From Parachlamydiales bacterium (GTDB lineage Bacteria > Chlamydiota > Chlamydiia > Chlamydiales > Parachlamydiaceae): DNA of 64,000 nucleotides. The DNA lies in contig JAGVJP010000120.1 in assembly GCA_020051075.1 (NCBI GenBank), positions 47,492 to 111,491 on the forward strand. Reading direction: 5' to 3'. The position numbers were made by a program, and so were the translations under genes. Positions 45,487 through 54,629 of the stretch are shown piece by piece. Position 1 is the first letter of the stretch; each line of letters begins with the position of its first letter. The notes under the pieces are model-generated. The model saw nothing but the letters and a program-made list of their open reading frames with translations, did no database searches and was not told where the DNA came from.

Positions 45487-45858
45487 GAAATTCATGACAA
45501 CAAAAAAACGATATCTCGGAAGTCGAAAGGAAGAAATTCTACATTTTCTTTGTTTTGTGCGCTGTTTAAATTTCGCGTTGTCCTTTTGACGAAATTCTTA
45601 GAGAGTTATATTAGATGTTGTTCGGTAATCGTATTTTTAATTAGATTTACACACGAATTCATCAAGAAATCTTCTATTGATAGTGGCAGATTATTTAAAT
45701 ATACCACCATTGCCTTTTTACCCTAACTTTGTCCCTTTCCTTTAGATCCCTGTTTTTTCACAGTCTAGTAAAAACCAGAAACTCTCTCTGTGTCCTCTGT
45801 GTTTTTTTTCGAGATGGAAATGATAGTGATAGGAAGAAAGGAGGGAGAGACGTGCTAA
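45487..45858. other. Gene-free AT-rich stretch
   Basis: No frame with start and coding pattern. The only structure is CTCTCTGTGTCCTCTGTGTT at 45786-45805, an R2 half-arm without its mate, just before the end of the lipoprotein gene. Confidence 0.6.
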
Positions 45859-46500
45859 TCACGGCTTTGGCAGTTCATCGATAAGCTCGAAGCTATTTGC
45901 AAAGGCGATGATGTCATCTCGATGTTTTCCCATCGCACTTGGATGTCCTGTGGCTTTTATCGTGTAATCGGCTCTTTTGAGACGGTCTGTTGGACTGAGC
46001 TCCATCGCGAGCTTTCTGACATAGTCAGAAGCAAGATTCATACTCCATCCCAATAGTTGGACATTTTCCCCATTCATCTCTCCCTTTCCTTCGAAGCGAA
46101 GGCCGCTGAATCCTCCATGCGATTCGGCAATGAGTCGAACATCTAAAGGATTGAGTTGTTCAAACTGGCTGCGCCATCGGGCAATTTGAGCTTGCGGGGG
46201 AACTTGAGCCTCAGGAGTTGCAATAGGGAATGTGTGAATCTTTAATCGTATTGGAGATTTATCTTCTCCAATCAAGAATTCGCATAAGGGTTTTTTCGTA
46301 TCGGCTATCGATTCATTTGGTGGAGGATCTTTTCTCGACCAAGAGGTTGGAATGCGGGCACGGTAGAGGGCGATACGTTCTAATGTGACGCCGTTATCTC
46401 TAGCATGGATCGTTTGCCAACTGCGTTCCGTCGGTTCTCTTGAAGGCTCTTGGCATCCACAAAGGATCAAAAGAAGTAAAAAAATTGGGATGTTAGTCAT
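45859..46500 (-). CDS. Putative lipoprotein
   Basis: 213 residues. The signal peptide MTNIPIFLLLLILCGCQEPS has a lipobox (LILC-GC), so the mature protein should begin at Cys14 or Cys16. The body has ARIPTSWSRKDPP, SHGGFSGLRFEGKGEMNGEN and MAMELSPTDRLKRADYTIKA-like segments; I do not recognise a family. Membrane-facing the periplasm. Divergent from sucA with a 123-bp gap. Confidence 0.65.
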   Translation of the reverse strand: MTNIPIFLLLLILCGCQEPSREPTERSWQTIHARDNGVTLERIALYRARIPTSWSRKDPPPNESIADTKKPLCEFLIGEDKSPIRLKIHTFPIATPEAQVPPQAQIARWRSQFEQLNPLDVRLIAESHGGFSGLRFEGKGEMNGENVQLLGWSMNLASDYVRKLAMELSPTDRLKRADYTIKATGHPSAMGKHRDDIIAFANSFELIDELPKP

Positions 46501-46623
46501 TGATGGCGAATTATACCGTTACGTTTCAAAACAGAAAAGAACTTTCTTTTAAAAAAACGGACCTTGGGCTATATCGACATTATAGTAGGATCTAGTTGAT
46601 TAGTTACAAAAGGCTTGAAAGGC

Positions 46624-49350
46624 ATGGGCGACGATGTTTTTAAAGATCAGATCATCAACCTCGAGTATTTGGAAAGCCTTTATCAGCTTTTCCAGTCCTC
46701 GCCTAGTCAGCTTACACCCGATTGGCAGAATTATTTTCGGCAACTTGGGCAACGGCAAATTGTCCCCCCACCTATCAGTTCTGATGCAGCCTGCAAAAGC
46801 GAGCGGATAAAACAGTTAATCGAATCCTATCATCGCTATGGTCATTTTCAAGCGAATGTCAATCCGTTGGGAAGCAATGACAAACAAAAGCCTTCCCGTC
46901 TGCAGCTAGATAATCTTGGATTTTCTGTGGAGGATCTGCAGCAGAAATTCCCGACGTTGGGGGTCCTCAGCCACGATGTAGCGCCTCTTCGTGAAATCAT
47001 TGAAAGGTTAGAAGAGCTCTACTCCAATGGAATCGGATTTGACTATCAAGGGGAAAATCCCGCTCTTGATGAGTGGCTGGCAGAAAAAATTGTTGGAGGG
47101 GCTTTTCATCAACCGTTCAGTGCTGACGAAAAGAAGACAATCTTTGATTTGCTCAATCAAGCCGAATTCTTTGAAACGTTTCTCCATACAAAACACGTTG
47201 GGAAAAAGAGATTTTCTTTGGAGGGTGCTGAAACAGTGATTCCCATGCTTGTTTATTTAGTCGAGCAGGGAGCCGAAGAAGGGGTCAGAGAATTTGTCAT
47301 TGGAATGTCCCATCGCGGGAGGCTCAACGTCATTGCCAATGTTTTACATAAACCTTTGATCGAAATTTTACGCGATTTTGACGAGTCTTGCGAGCCTGCA
47401 GCCTATGAAGGGATGGGAGACATTCGCTACCATAAAGGGCACATCAACGAATGGGTCGTCTCAGTCCATGGACATAACATCAGGTTGACTCTACCTCCTA
47501 ATCCCAGTCATTTGGAATCGATCGATCCTGTCGTTGAAGGACAGACACGAGCGAAGCAGGTTTTATTGAATGATGAAGAGGTTAAGAAAAAGACGATACC
47601 CATCCTCACACACGGTGAAGCGGCGATCACAGGGCAGGGAGTCGTCTATGAGACGCTGCAGCTATCTAAGCTTCCAGGCTATGAAACAGGAGGGACGCTT
47701 CACCTTGTCATCAACAACCAAGTGGGATTTACAGCAAATCCGGAAGAAACCCGTTCTACACCCTATTGCACAGACATCGCCCATGCGTTTGATTCGCCGG
47801 TTTTTCATCTCAACAGTGAAAAAATCGAGCTTTGCATCCGAACGATTCTGTTGGCTTTTGAGATCCGTCAGAAATTTCATTGTGATGTCTTCTTAGATCT
47901 CTACTGTTACCGGAAGCATGGACATAATGAAGGGGATGAACCTGCGTTTACTCAACCGAAAGAGTACCAGGCAATCAAGAAGAAGCAGTCGCTCCGAGAG
48001 CTCTATCGCGAGCAACTCATTCAGGAAGGAGTGTTAACCGCTGCTGCTGCACAAGAAAAGGAAGAGAATGTCAAAAAGCAGCTGCAAGATGCTTTTAACC
48101 AATACCAATTGGCGAACCATGGGGCAAATGAAGAGATAGCACAGACGGAAATGGATACAAATGAAAAATATGATCCTTTTTATCCTGCCGTCACACGTAT
48201 CGAACGGGCGGTATTGGTTGAAATTGCTGATCGGCTGATCGATATCCCTCACAATCATTCTCTCCACCCTAAAGTCGAATCTCTCATCAAAGAGCGTTGG
48301 CGCGCTATTCAAGAAGATAAGCCCCTTGATTGGGGGACTGCCGAGACGTTGGCTTTTGCTTCGCTTCTCTGGGAAGGCATTTCCGTCAGGCTGTCAGGAC
48401 AAGATAGCGGGCGGGGAACGTTCAGCCATCGGCATGCCCTTCTTGTCTGTCAGGAAACAGGCGGCGTCTATTCCCCTTTAGCACATCTTCGGGTAGGACA
48501 GGGGAGGTTTGAAGCGCTCAATTCGTGTTTATCGGAAGTTGGAGTGCTGGCCTTTGAATATGGTTACAGCACTGCCTATGAACAGTGTCTCACGATATGG
48601 GAAGCGCAGTTTGGCGACTTCGCAAACTCTGCACAGGTGATTATCGACAATTATATTGCGAGTGGAGAAGAAAAATGGGACCAGAAATCGGGGATTGTCC
48701 TTTTCCTCCCGCATGGATTCGAAGGACAGGGTCCAGAACATTCCTCTGCAAGGATCGAACGGTTTCTTTCCTTGGCGGGGCATGACAACATCATCGTGGC
48801 AAACCTAACGACTCCAGCGCAGCTCTTTCATCTTCTCCGCCGTCAGGCGCTCTCTACTTGGAAGAAGCCTCTGGTTGTTTTCACTCCAAAGGGACTGCTC
48901 AGACATCCTTCTTGCCACAGTACGGTCAAAGATTTAACGGAGGGGAAATTCTTGACCTTGATCGGCGACGACGCAGCAGCGAACGCTGAGGTCCAAAAAG
49001 CTGTGTTTTGTACAGGAAGGATATATTATGAGTTTGCAGCAAAACGTCAGCAAGAAAAACGAAGCGATGTGGCTCTCATCCGCATTGAACAGCTTTACCC
49101 TCTTGATGAAAAGGCATTGCTGCAAGAAATTTCCCGTTATCAGCAGCTCAAGGAATGTTGCTGGGTTCAAGAAGAACCTGAAAATATGGGGGCTTGGTCT
49201 TATATCGCTCCCTTCTTGAAGAAGTTGTTGCCCACGGCTATTCCGTTGTCATGTGTATCGCGTGAGCGCAGTGCGACTCCAGCAACAGGTTATTTTGCGC
49301 GCCATAAAAAAGAACAAGCAGATTTATTAGATCAGGGTTTTCGCACATGA
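46624..49350 (+). CDS. sucA: 2-oxoglutarate dehydrogenase E1
   Basis: 908 residues from the ATG at 46624 (AAAGG upstream; a TTG at 46615 is also open). [65 protein letters not shown] and [15 protein letters not shown] are thiamine-diphosphate E1 motifs. Decarboxylates 2-oxoglutarate and passes succinyl to SucB. Overlaps sucB by 4 bp. Confidence 0.97.
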   Translation: MGDDVFKDQIINLEYLESLYQLFQSSPSQLTPDWQNYFRQLGQRQIVPPPISSDAACKSERIKQLIESYHRYGHFQANVNPLGSNDKQKPSRLQLDNLGFSVEDLQQKFPTLGVLSHDVAPLREIIERLEELYSNGIGFDYQGENPALDEWLAEKIVGGAFHQPFSADEKKTIFDLLNQAEFFETFLHTKHVGKKRFSLEGAETVIPMLVYLVEQGAEEGVREFVIGMSHRGRLNVIANVLHKPLIEILRDFDESCEPAAYEGMGDIRYHKGHINEWVVSVHGHNIRLTLPPNPSHLESIDPVVEGQTRAKQVLLNDEEVKKKTIPILTHGEAAITGQGVVYETLQLSKLPGYETGGTLHLVINNQVGFTANPEETRSTPYCTDIAHAFDSPVFHLNSEKIELCIRTILLAFEIRQKFHCDVFLDLYCYRKHGHNEGDEPAFTQPKEYQAIKKKQSLRELYREQLIQEGVLTAAAAQEKEENVKKQLQDAFNQYQLANHGANEEIAQTEMDTNEKYDPFYPAVTRIERAVLVEIADRLIDIPHNHSLHPKVESLIKERWRAIQEDKPLDWGTAETLAFASLLWEGISVRLSGQDSGRGTFSHRHALLVCQETGGVYSPLAHLRVGQGRFEALNSCLSEVGVLAFEYGYSTAYEQCLTIWEAQFGDFANSAQVIIDNYIASGEEKWDQKSGIVLFLPHGFEGQGPEHSSARIERFLSLAGHDNIIVANLTTPAQLFHLLRRQALSTWKKPLVVFTPKGLLRHPSCHSTVKDLTEGKFLTLIGDDAAANAEVQKAVFCTGRIYYEFAAKRQQEKRSDVALIRIEQLYPLDEKALLQEISRYQQLKECCWVQEEPENMGAWSYIAPFLKKLLPTAIPLSCVSRERSATPATGYFARHKKEQADLLDQGFRT

Positions 49351-50528
49351 AAAAAGAGATTAAAGTTCCTTCACTCGGAGAATCTATCTCAGAGGTGATC
49401 ATTGGTCAAGTCCTCGCACCGACGGGGACTGTCGTTAGAGTCGACGGGGAGATCCTCGAACTGGAAACGGACAAGGTGAATCAAGTCCTGTATGCTTCTG
49501 ATGGGGGGAAGGTGACTCTCACGGTTAAAACAGGAGATGTTGCCAAAATCGGGCAGGTGATCGGTTTCATCGAAGGCGTAGAAGCTGGGTCTGTTTCAGC
49601 TCAAGTTTCGGCTCCTTCAGCCTCTCCAACGCCACCAAAGAGCGATGTTTCTCCACAACTTGAAGTCAAGAAGAGTCTTCAACAACCCCTTTCAAAGGAA
49701 GAAGCTGCTCCCCCGGAGGCCTTGCGTTTAACAAAGAAAAATTTTCTGATGCAACTGCAAGAAGGTTCCACTGAAAAAGTGGTCTCAGAACCCCCTTCCG
49801 TCGTCTCTCCATCATCTTCTATGACTCAGCGAGAAACGCGCCGCCCCCTTTCCAGAATCAGGAAAGTGATTGCACAACGAATGGTGGAGGCACAGAAAAC
49901 AGCAGCAATGTTGACAACGTTTAATGAGGTGGATTTAACGCAGGTGATTTCATTGCGGGAGAAATTCAAAGAGCCGTTTGCAAAAAAATATGGATGCAAA
50001 CTGGGATTTATGTCTTTCTTCATTAAGGCTGTCGTTTCAGCTTTGCAGGCTTTTCCAGACTTGAATTCCTATCTTGCTGAAAATGATATTGTCCATCGGG
50101 AATATTATGATATCGGTGTTGCTGTAGGCACTGATAAAGGAGTCATCGTCCCTGTCATCCGCAACTGCGAAAGTCTCAGCTTCGCTGGAATTGAAAAAGC
50201 GATTGAAAGCTATGCGAAAAAAGCGCGCGAAGGCACAATCGCTTTGGCAGACCTTCAAGGAGCCGGATTCACCATCACCAATGGGGGTGTTTATGGATCA
50301 TTGCTTTCTACGCCGATCATAGTTCCTCCCCAGTGTGGAATTTTAGGGATGCATAAGATCGAAAAAAGGCCTGTTGTCATTGAAGATCAAATCGTGATCA
50401 GATCGATGATGTATCTTGCCTTGAGCTATGACCACAGATTGATCGATGGGAAAGAGGCTGTCTCCTTCCTCGTCCATATCAAAAACGTTCTGGAAGAGCC
50501 TTCGCGTTTGTTGCTTGAAATTTCATGA
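49347..50528 (+). CDS. sucB: Dihydrolipoamide succinyltransferase E2
   Basis: 393 residues. One lipoyl domain (1-75) with modified lysine K43 (ELETDKVNQ). The linker (~80-165) is Ser/Pro/Ala-rich. Catalytic domain from ~168 with [32 protein letters not shown] and the active-site [12 protein letters not shown]. Between lipoyl and catalytic parts I cannot find a clear E1/E3-binding domain; [16 protein letters not shown] may be a reduced version. Confidence 0.95.
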   Translation: MKKEIKVPSLGESISEVIIGQVLAPTGTVVRVDGEILELETDKVNQVLYASDGGKVTLTVKTGDVAKIGQVIGFIEGVEAGSVSAQVSAPSASPTPPKSDVSPQLEVKKSLQQPLSKEEAAPPEALRLTKKNFLMQLQEGSTEKVVSEPPSVVSPSSSMTQRETRRPLSRIRKVIAQRMVEAQKTAAMLTTFNEVDLTQVISLREKFKEPFAKKYGCKLGFMSFFIKAVVSALQAFPDLNSYLAENDIVHREYYDIGVAVGTDKGVIVPVIRNCESLSFAGIEKAIESYAKKAREGTIALADLQGAGFTITNGGVYGSLLSTPIIVPPQCGILGMHKIEKRPVVIEDQIVIRSMMYLALSYDHRLIDGKEAVSFLVHIKNVLEEPSRLLLEIS

Positions 50529-50544
50529 TTCATAAGGTGGTGTC

Positions 50545-51948
50545 ATGGCTAGTCGTTACGATGTTGCGATCATAGGAGCTGGTCCTGGTGGTTATGTGGC
50601 AGCAGTTCGCGCTGCACAACTGGGCTTCAAGACCGTGTGCATCGATAAGAGAGAAACTCTTGGGGGAACATGCCTGAATGTGGGATGCATCCCTTCAAAG
50701 GCACTGCTCCACTCTACAGGGGTTTATGCCTATCTCAAAGGTGCAGGATCTGCCCTTGGGTTAGATGCCAGCCAGCTGGAATTCAAATTTGCTGAGATAA
50801 TGAAATCCAAGCAAGAGATTGTCAAAGGCTTGACAGAAGGTGTTGCTGGATTGTTCAAGAAGCATGGCGTCACTGCTCTTTATGGAGCTGCCCACTTCAT
50901 CGACCCCCATCATCTCTCCGTCGTTAATGACTCAGGAGTGAGCGAGGTCGAAGCCGACTGGGTGATCATTGCAACAGGATCTGAATCGATAACCCTGCCA
51001 ATGCTTCCTTTTGATGAAAAACAAATTCTCTCTTCGACGGGGGCTCTCCAATTGAAACAGGTGCCGGATCGACTCCTTGTGATAGGAGGCGGAGTGATCG
51101 GCGTTGAACTCGCCTCGGTTTATAGCCGTTTAGGTTCTAAAGTGACAGTGGTGGAGATGTTAGACCGTATTTGCCCTGCCCTCGATACCGCCCTTTCAAA
51201 ATATCTTTTACAGAGCCTCCAGAAACAGGGAATCACTTTCTTGCTTTCGACCCAAGTGGTGACTGCTGTCGTTCAACCTCAAGAAGTGATATTGACAGTG
51301 AACCACAAGGGAGATCAAATGCAAAACCTCAATGGCGATGCCGTCCTCGTTGCTGTTGGAAGGCGGCCCTTCACTCAAGGATTAAAGTTAGAAAATGCAA
51401 GGGTCAAAACCGATGCCAAAGGGTTCATCGTTGTCGACCACGCTTTTCGCACGACTCAGAAAAAGATCTTCGCAATTGGAGATGTCATCGAAGGGACAAT
51501 GTTAGCCCACCGCGCTTCAGCTGAAGCAGAATCTGTTGTTAATGCCCTCAAAGGACAGTATCAAGTTGTCAATGAGTTGTCTATTCCTAACGTCGTCTAT
51601 ACACATCCTGAAGTAGCTGTCGTTGGATTGTCTGAAGAGGAATGCCGGCATGCCGGCTTAGATGTAGCAGTAGGGGTCAGCTGGTTTAAAGGCAATGCCC
51701 GAGCCCGTTGCATGAGGGATACGGAAGGGTTTGTCAAAATCATCGGCGATAAGGTTTCCGGCCGCCTGGTGGGGATGCATATCATCGGTCCTCAAGCTTC
51801 AGAACTTATCGTCGAGGGGATGGCTGCGATGGAGATGAAAGTATTAGTCAAAGAGATTGAACACTGGCCCCACGCCCATCCCACCCTGAGCGAGACAGTG
51901 AAAGAGGCAGCATTCGAAGCTATTCACAACATGAATGCCACAGGATAG
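50545..51948 (+). CDS. lpdA: Dihydrolipoamide dehydrogenase E3
   Basis: 467 residues. FAD motif VAIIGAGPGGYVAAVRAAQ, redox cysteines C43 and C48 (GGTCLNVGCIPSK), NAD motif VIGGGVIGVELASVYSRLG, FAD motif FAIGDVIEG and the catalytic HAHPTLSETVKEA. 16 bp after sucB, so it is the E3 of this complex. Its last residues NATG and stop lie in the R1 left arm. Confidence 0.97.
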   Translation: MASRYDVAIIGAGPGGYVAAVRAAQLGFKTVCIDKRETLGGTCLNVGCIPSKALLHSTGVYAYLKGAGSALGLDASQLEFKFAEIMKSKQEIVKGLTEGVAGLFKKHGVTALYGAAHFIDPHHLSVVNDSGVSEVEADWVIIATGSESITLPMLPFDEKQILSSTGALQLKQVPDRLLVIGGGVIGVELASVYSRLGSKVTVVEMLDRICPALDTALSKYLLQSLQKQGITFLLSTQVVTAVVQPQEVILTVNHKGDQMQNLNGDAVLVAVGRRPFTQGLKLENARVKTDAKGFIVVDHAFRTTQKKIFAIGDVIEGTMLAHRASAEAESVVNALKGQYQVVNELSIPNVVYTHPEVAVVGLSEEECRHAGLDVAVGVSWFKGNARARCMRDTEGFVKIIGDKVSGRLVGMHIIGPQASELIVEGMAAMEMKVLVKEIEHWPHAHPTLSETVKEAAFEAIHNMNATG

Positions 51949-52175
51949 ACAAGAAAAACGAAAACAAGATCGACAGGATAAGCAAAAAGCAAAAACAGGA
52001 TAGGCAGGATCGCTTCGCGGCAGGATAGGCAGGATAAAAAACAGGATGGGAAGGATAGATAAAGATAAAAAAATAGGAATAAGATCAAATAGTTTTCTAA
52101 GAGAAAAACTATAACCTTCTATATTTTTTTATCCTTCCTATTTTCCCTATCCTGTTTTTTGTTTATCCTGTCGAT
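51942..52175. repeat. R1 inverted repeat locus K
   Basis: The left arm starts at the lpdA stop and holds CAGGATCGCTTCGCGGCAGG; the right arm (TTCCTATTTTCCCTATCCTG, then GTCGATCTTGTTGG) lacks the core. The two outer CGACAGGATAA / TTATCCTGTCG segments pair. Between convergent genes. Confidence 0.85.
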
Positions 52176-52184
52176 CTTGTTGGA

Positions 52185-52880
52185 TTAGTAGTTGTGGGAT
52201 GTTCCGCATCCGCAAGCTGAACGGACATTAGGGTTTGAAATCTTGAATCCAGCCCCTCGTAGCCCTTCCAAATAATCAATTTCAGAGCCTTTTAGAAAGG
52301 ATACCTTGGCTTTATTCACGTGGATTTCGATGCCGTTTGAGACGAAGACTTCATCGTCTTCTTCTGCTTTCTCAGAGAAATCGAGAACATATTCAAATCC
52401 ATTGCATCCTGCCATCTCTTCGGAGAAACGCATTCCCCATCCTTGTTTCCCTTCCTCTGAAAGGATTGCCATGAATTTTGCAGCGCCTCGCGATGTAATG
52501 CGGATGGTGTCGATGTCAACAGCTTCTTCTAATAGGGCATTCAGCCGTTCAACAAGCTCTTCGATCGCTTCTTCGCTTTTGCCATGGCTTAGCATGCCTC
52601 CTTCTAATGTTTCCCAGACAGCTGCATGGCAGCCGATGCAGTGGAGTCCAGCATTGGTGATCTCTTGTGACAACCGCTGAGCCTTATAAGGAAACATTCC
52701 CAAAATTTGTTCGATTGTCATCTGGCGGGTGATTTTCATTTTCCCCTGAGAACCATTCGGCGCAGAACAACATGAAGATTGCTCCTGTTTCTCCTGGTCA
52801 TCTCGCTCTTGGGAACAACACGATTTTTTAGGCTGATCGGCACCATCGTTAGATTTTTTATGTGGAGAACAACAAGACAT
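52185..52880 (-). CDS. Fusion of Cys-rich leader, DUF1858 and A-type Fe-S carrier (IscA/ErpA-like)
   Basis: 231 residues from ATG 52880 (AAGGAAGTG upstream). Residues 1-45 carry three Cys-Cys pairs (MSCCSPHKK, KKSCCSQE, SSCCSAP). Residues ~53-100 are a DUF1858 domain (MTIEQILGMFPYKAQRL, HCIGCHAAVWETLEGG; C81, C84). Residues ~125-229 are an A-type carrier (ITSRGAAKFMAIL, AGCNGFEYVLDF, FKISNPNVRSACGCGTS) with the three cluster cysteines C159, C223, C225. Delivers Fe-S clusters to target proteins; the extra cysteines could bind metal or a second cluster. Next to ferredoxin. Confidence 0.85.
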   Translation of the reverse strand: MSCCSPHKKSNDGADQPKKSCCSQERDDQEKQEQSSCCSAPNGSQGKMKITRQMTIEQILGMFPYKAQRLSQEITNAGLHCIGCHAAVWETLEGGMLSHGKSEEAIEELVERLNALLEEAVDIDTIRITSRGAAKFMAILSEEGKQGWGMRFSEEMAGCNGFEYVLDFSEKAEEDDEVFVSNGIEIHVNKAKVSFLKGSEIDYLEGLRGAGFKISNPNVRSACGCGTSHNY

Positions 52881-52904
52881 AATCACTTCCTTCTTTTAGC
52901 TAAA

Positions 52905-53171
52905 TTAAAAAACAACTCTCACACGCCCTGATTTGATGCGGCATTGGCATGCTAACCGTTCGTGGGATGTTCCTGTTCCGAGGAAATCTTCCTCTTCTTT
53001 CGTTGGAGGGGAGAGGTTTTCCTTCCCTTCTTTTATCTCGATGACACAGGTCCCGCAAACACCTTCTGTGCATGCAAAAGGGACACCTGCTTCCTCACAG
53101 CTCTCTGCAATGGGCGAATCATCTGGTAATTCGATCTCTTCGCTGTTCTGATCAAAAATTAATGTTGCCAT
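52905..53171 (-). CDS. fdx: 2Fe-2S ferredoxin
   Basis: 88 residues. Cluster cysteines in PFACTEGVCGTCVIEI (C34, C39, C42) and RLACQCRI (C75 or C77). C-x4-C-x2-C spacing fits plant/adrenodoxin-type ferredoxins. Electron donor for Fe-S assembly or oxygenases. 24 bp upstream of the carrier fusion, so probably cotranscribed. CT059 equivalent by context. Confidence 0.93.
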   Translation of the reverse strand: MATLIFDQNSEEIELPDDSPIAESCEEAGVPFACTEGVCGTCVIEIKEGKENLSPPTKEEEDFLGTGTSHERLACQCRIKSGRVRVVF

Positions 53172-53266
53172 AGCTCACCGTACTCCTTAATTTTTTTATA
53201 ATCAACCGACTTCTGATAAAGAGTATAATTCGTGAGTGCGATTGAATCAACAGAATTTATAATATA

Positions 53267-53629
53267 CTATTCATCTAATAAATACAGAATTCCAATAAGG
53301 CCTATTGCACAGGTCACGGATGCTGTGACAGCAAAAGCAAAAATATGCTGATTGAACTGTATGTTGGTGCGTGTGCTGAGTATTTTATCTGCTAGATCAA
53401 ACCTTCCATTACGTGCAAAAATGACAGCGATAGTATTTTTGATTGTTTCTATGATGTATACCATCGTAGTTCCTAAGAACACGCATCCCGAAGCGATGCT
53501 TGTCACTGCAATGACATCTGTCACAGATGCATCAGTAGCTTTAATGAAAGCTGCCGCTCCGATAATGCCTGCACCGACTAAACCAGCTGCAATGAGCTGG
53601 GGGCGTGAAATTGATCCGATAGCGTTCAT
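53267..53629 (-). CDS. Small membrane protein, tandem paralog 1
   Basis: 120 residues, MNAIGSISRPQLIAAGLVGA at the start. Hydrophobic segments ~9-28, ~38-60 and ~95-117, with a conserved middle (NTIAVIFARNGRFDLADKIL, NQHIFAF). GAGGATTAT precedes the ATG. Clearly related to the next two genes. Paired hydrophobic segments resemble chlamydial Inc proteins in gross form, but no specific Inc match is claimed. Confidence 0.65.
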   Translation of the reverse strand: MNAIGSISRPQLIAAGLVGAGIIGAAAFIKATDASVTDVIAVTSIASGCVFLGTTMVYIIETIKNTIAVIFARNGRFDLADKILSTRTNIQFNQHIFAFAVTASVTCAIGLIGILYLLDE

Positions 53630-53650
53630 ATAATCCTCTTTTTAAACAAG

Positions 53651-54022
53651 TTAGTCGTTATAACGATTAAGATAGAGCATTCCGATGATGCCCACTGTGC
53701 AGACTAGGGATGTTATGGAAATAATAGCGACAGTATGCTTATTAAAGTAGGCAAGAACGCTATTATTGAGTATTTTAGATGCTATTTCCAATTTTCCAGA
53801 AAGTTCCAAAATGACAGATAGAGCATTAAAACCTATAGCAACGGCGATAAGATGAGCACCTGACATACCCACTATTACACTTGTCATGCTTGTCAATTGA
53901 ACGACATCCTTGACCGTCTCGTCTGAGGCTCTGGTTAAGGCTAAACAACCTCCGATGAGACCTGCACCGACTAAACCGGCTGCAATGAGATGGGGGCGTG
54001 AAATTGATCCGATAGCGTTCAT
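53651..54022 (-). CDS. Small membrane protein, tandem paralog 2
   Basis: 123 residues. The first ~18 residues and their DNA are almost identical to paralog 1 (MNAIGSISRPHLIAAGLVGA), then the proteins diverge (RASDETVKDVVQLTSMTSVI; NKHTVAIISITSLVC). AAGGATTATT precedes the ATG. Same layout of hydrophobic segments. Confidence 0.65.
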   Translation of the reverse strand: MNAIGSISRPHLIAAGLVGAGLIGGCLALTRASDETVKDVVQLTSMTSVIVGMSGAHLIAVAIGFNALSVILELSGKLEIASKILNNSVLAYFNKHTVAIISITSLVCTVGIIGMLYLNRYND

Positions 54023-54055
54023 AATAATCCTTGTGTTGTTTTTAATACTTGATAA

Positions 54056-54460
54056 TCAGTCTAGATACGTCAGTCCAAAGCTCGCTATTGCACAGGTGAT
54101 GGCTGCGAAAGCAATAACGCCAAGGGTATGTTGGTTAATAAAGGCATTGACTGGACGATTGCAGATGTTAGCCGCCATTTCCTGATTTCCAAAACGGATA
54201 AACATGAGAGCGATTGCGTTATTAAGTGAATTTCCCACGACAAGAATACCTGTAACAAAGGACGCCATCCCACAACTAAAGGCTGTGGCTCCTACGACAT
54301 CATTGAGAGAAGCATCGGAAGCTTTAATGAGGATAGCAATTCCAACGATGCCTACAGCTGTTAAACAGGCTGCAACAGCGATTCGAGGGTGTGAAATTGG
54401 TCCGAGAAGACGTTGTGAAATTTCAAGAAAACGTTGTGAAATTGATCCTGTGACGTTCAT
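54056..54460 (-). CDS. Small membrane protein, tandem paralog 3
   Basis: 134 residues from the ATG at 54460, because AAAGGAT sits 4 bases upstream, exactly as in the other two; an ATG six codons earlier contains this site. The N-terminus repeats a motif three times (GSISQRFLEISQRLLGPISH), so the leader was itself duplicated. IKASDASLNDVVGATAF and NQHTLGVIAFAAITCAI align with paralogs 1 and 2. First in transcription order. Confidence 0.65.
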   Translation of the reverse strand: MNVTGSISQRFLEISQRLLGPISHPRIAVAACLTAVGIVGIAILIKASDASLNDVVGATAFSCGMASFVTGILVVGNSLNNAIALMFIRFGNQEMAANICNRPVNAFINQHTLGVIAFAAITCAIASFGLTYLD

Positions 54461-54629
54461 AATATCCTTTATAGACATGTTTTTAATAATACAAGTTCGT
54501 TCAGAACTCTATTTTCTTAATAAGAAGTTTTAAGGCTAGATTTTAAGAAAAATCGAAATTAATGTCAATAATATATGAATTTTCATGATTCTTTTCTATT
54601 GAATTTGACTTTGTAAATCACAACTGATT

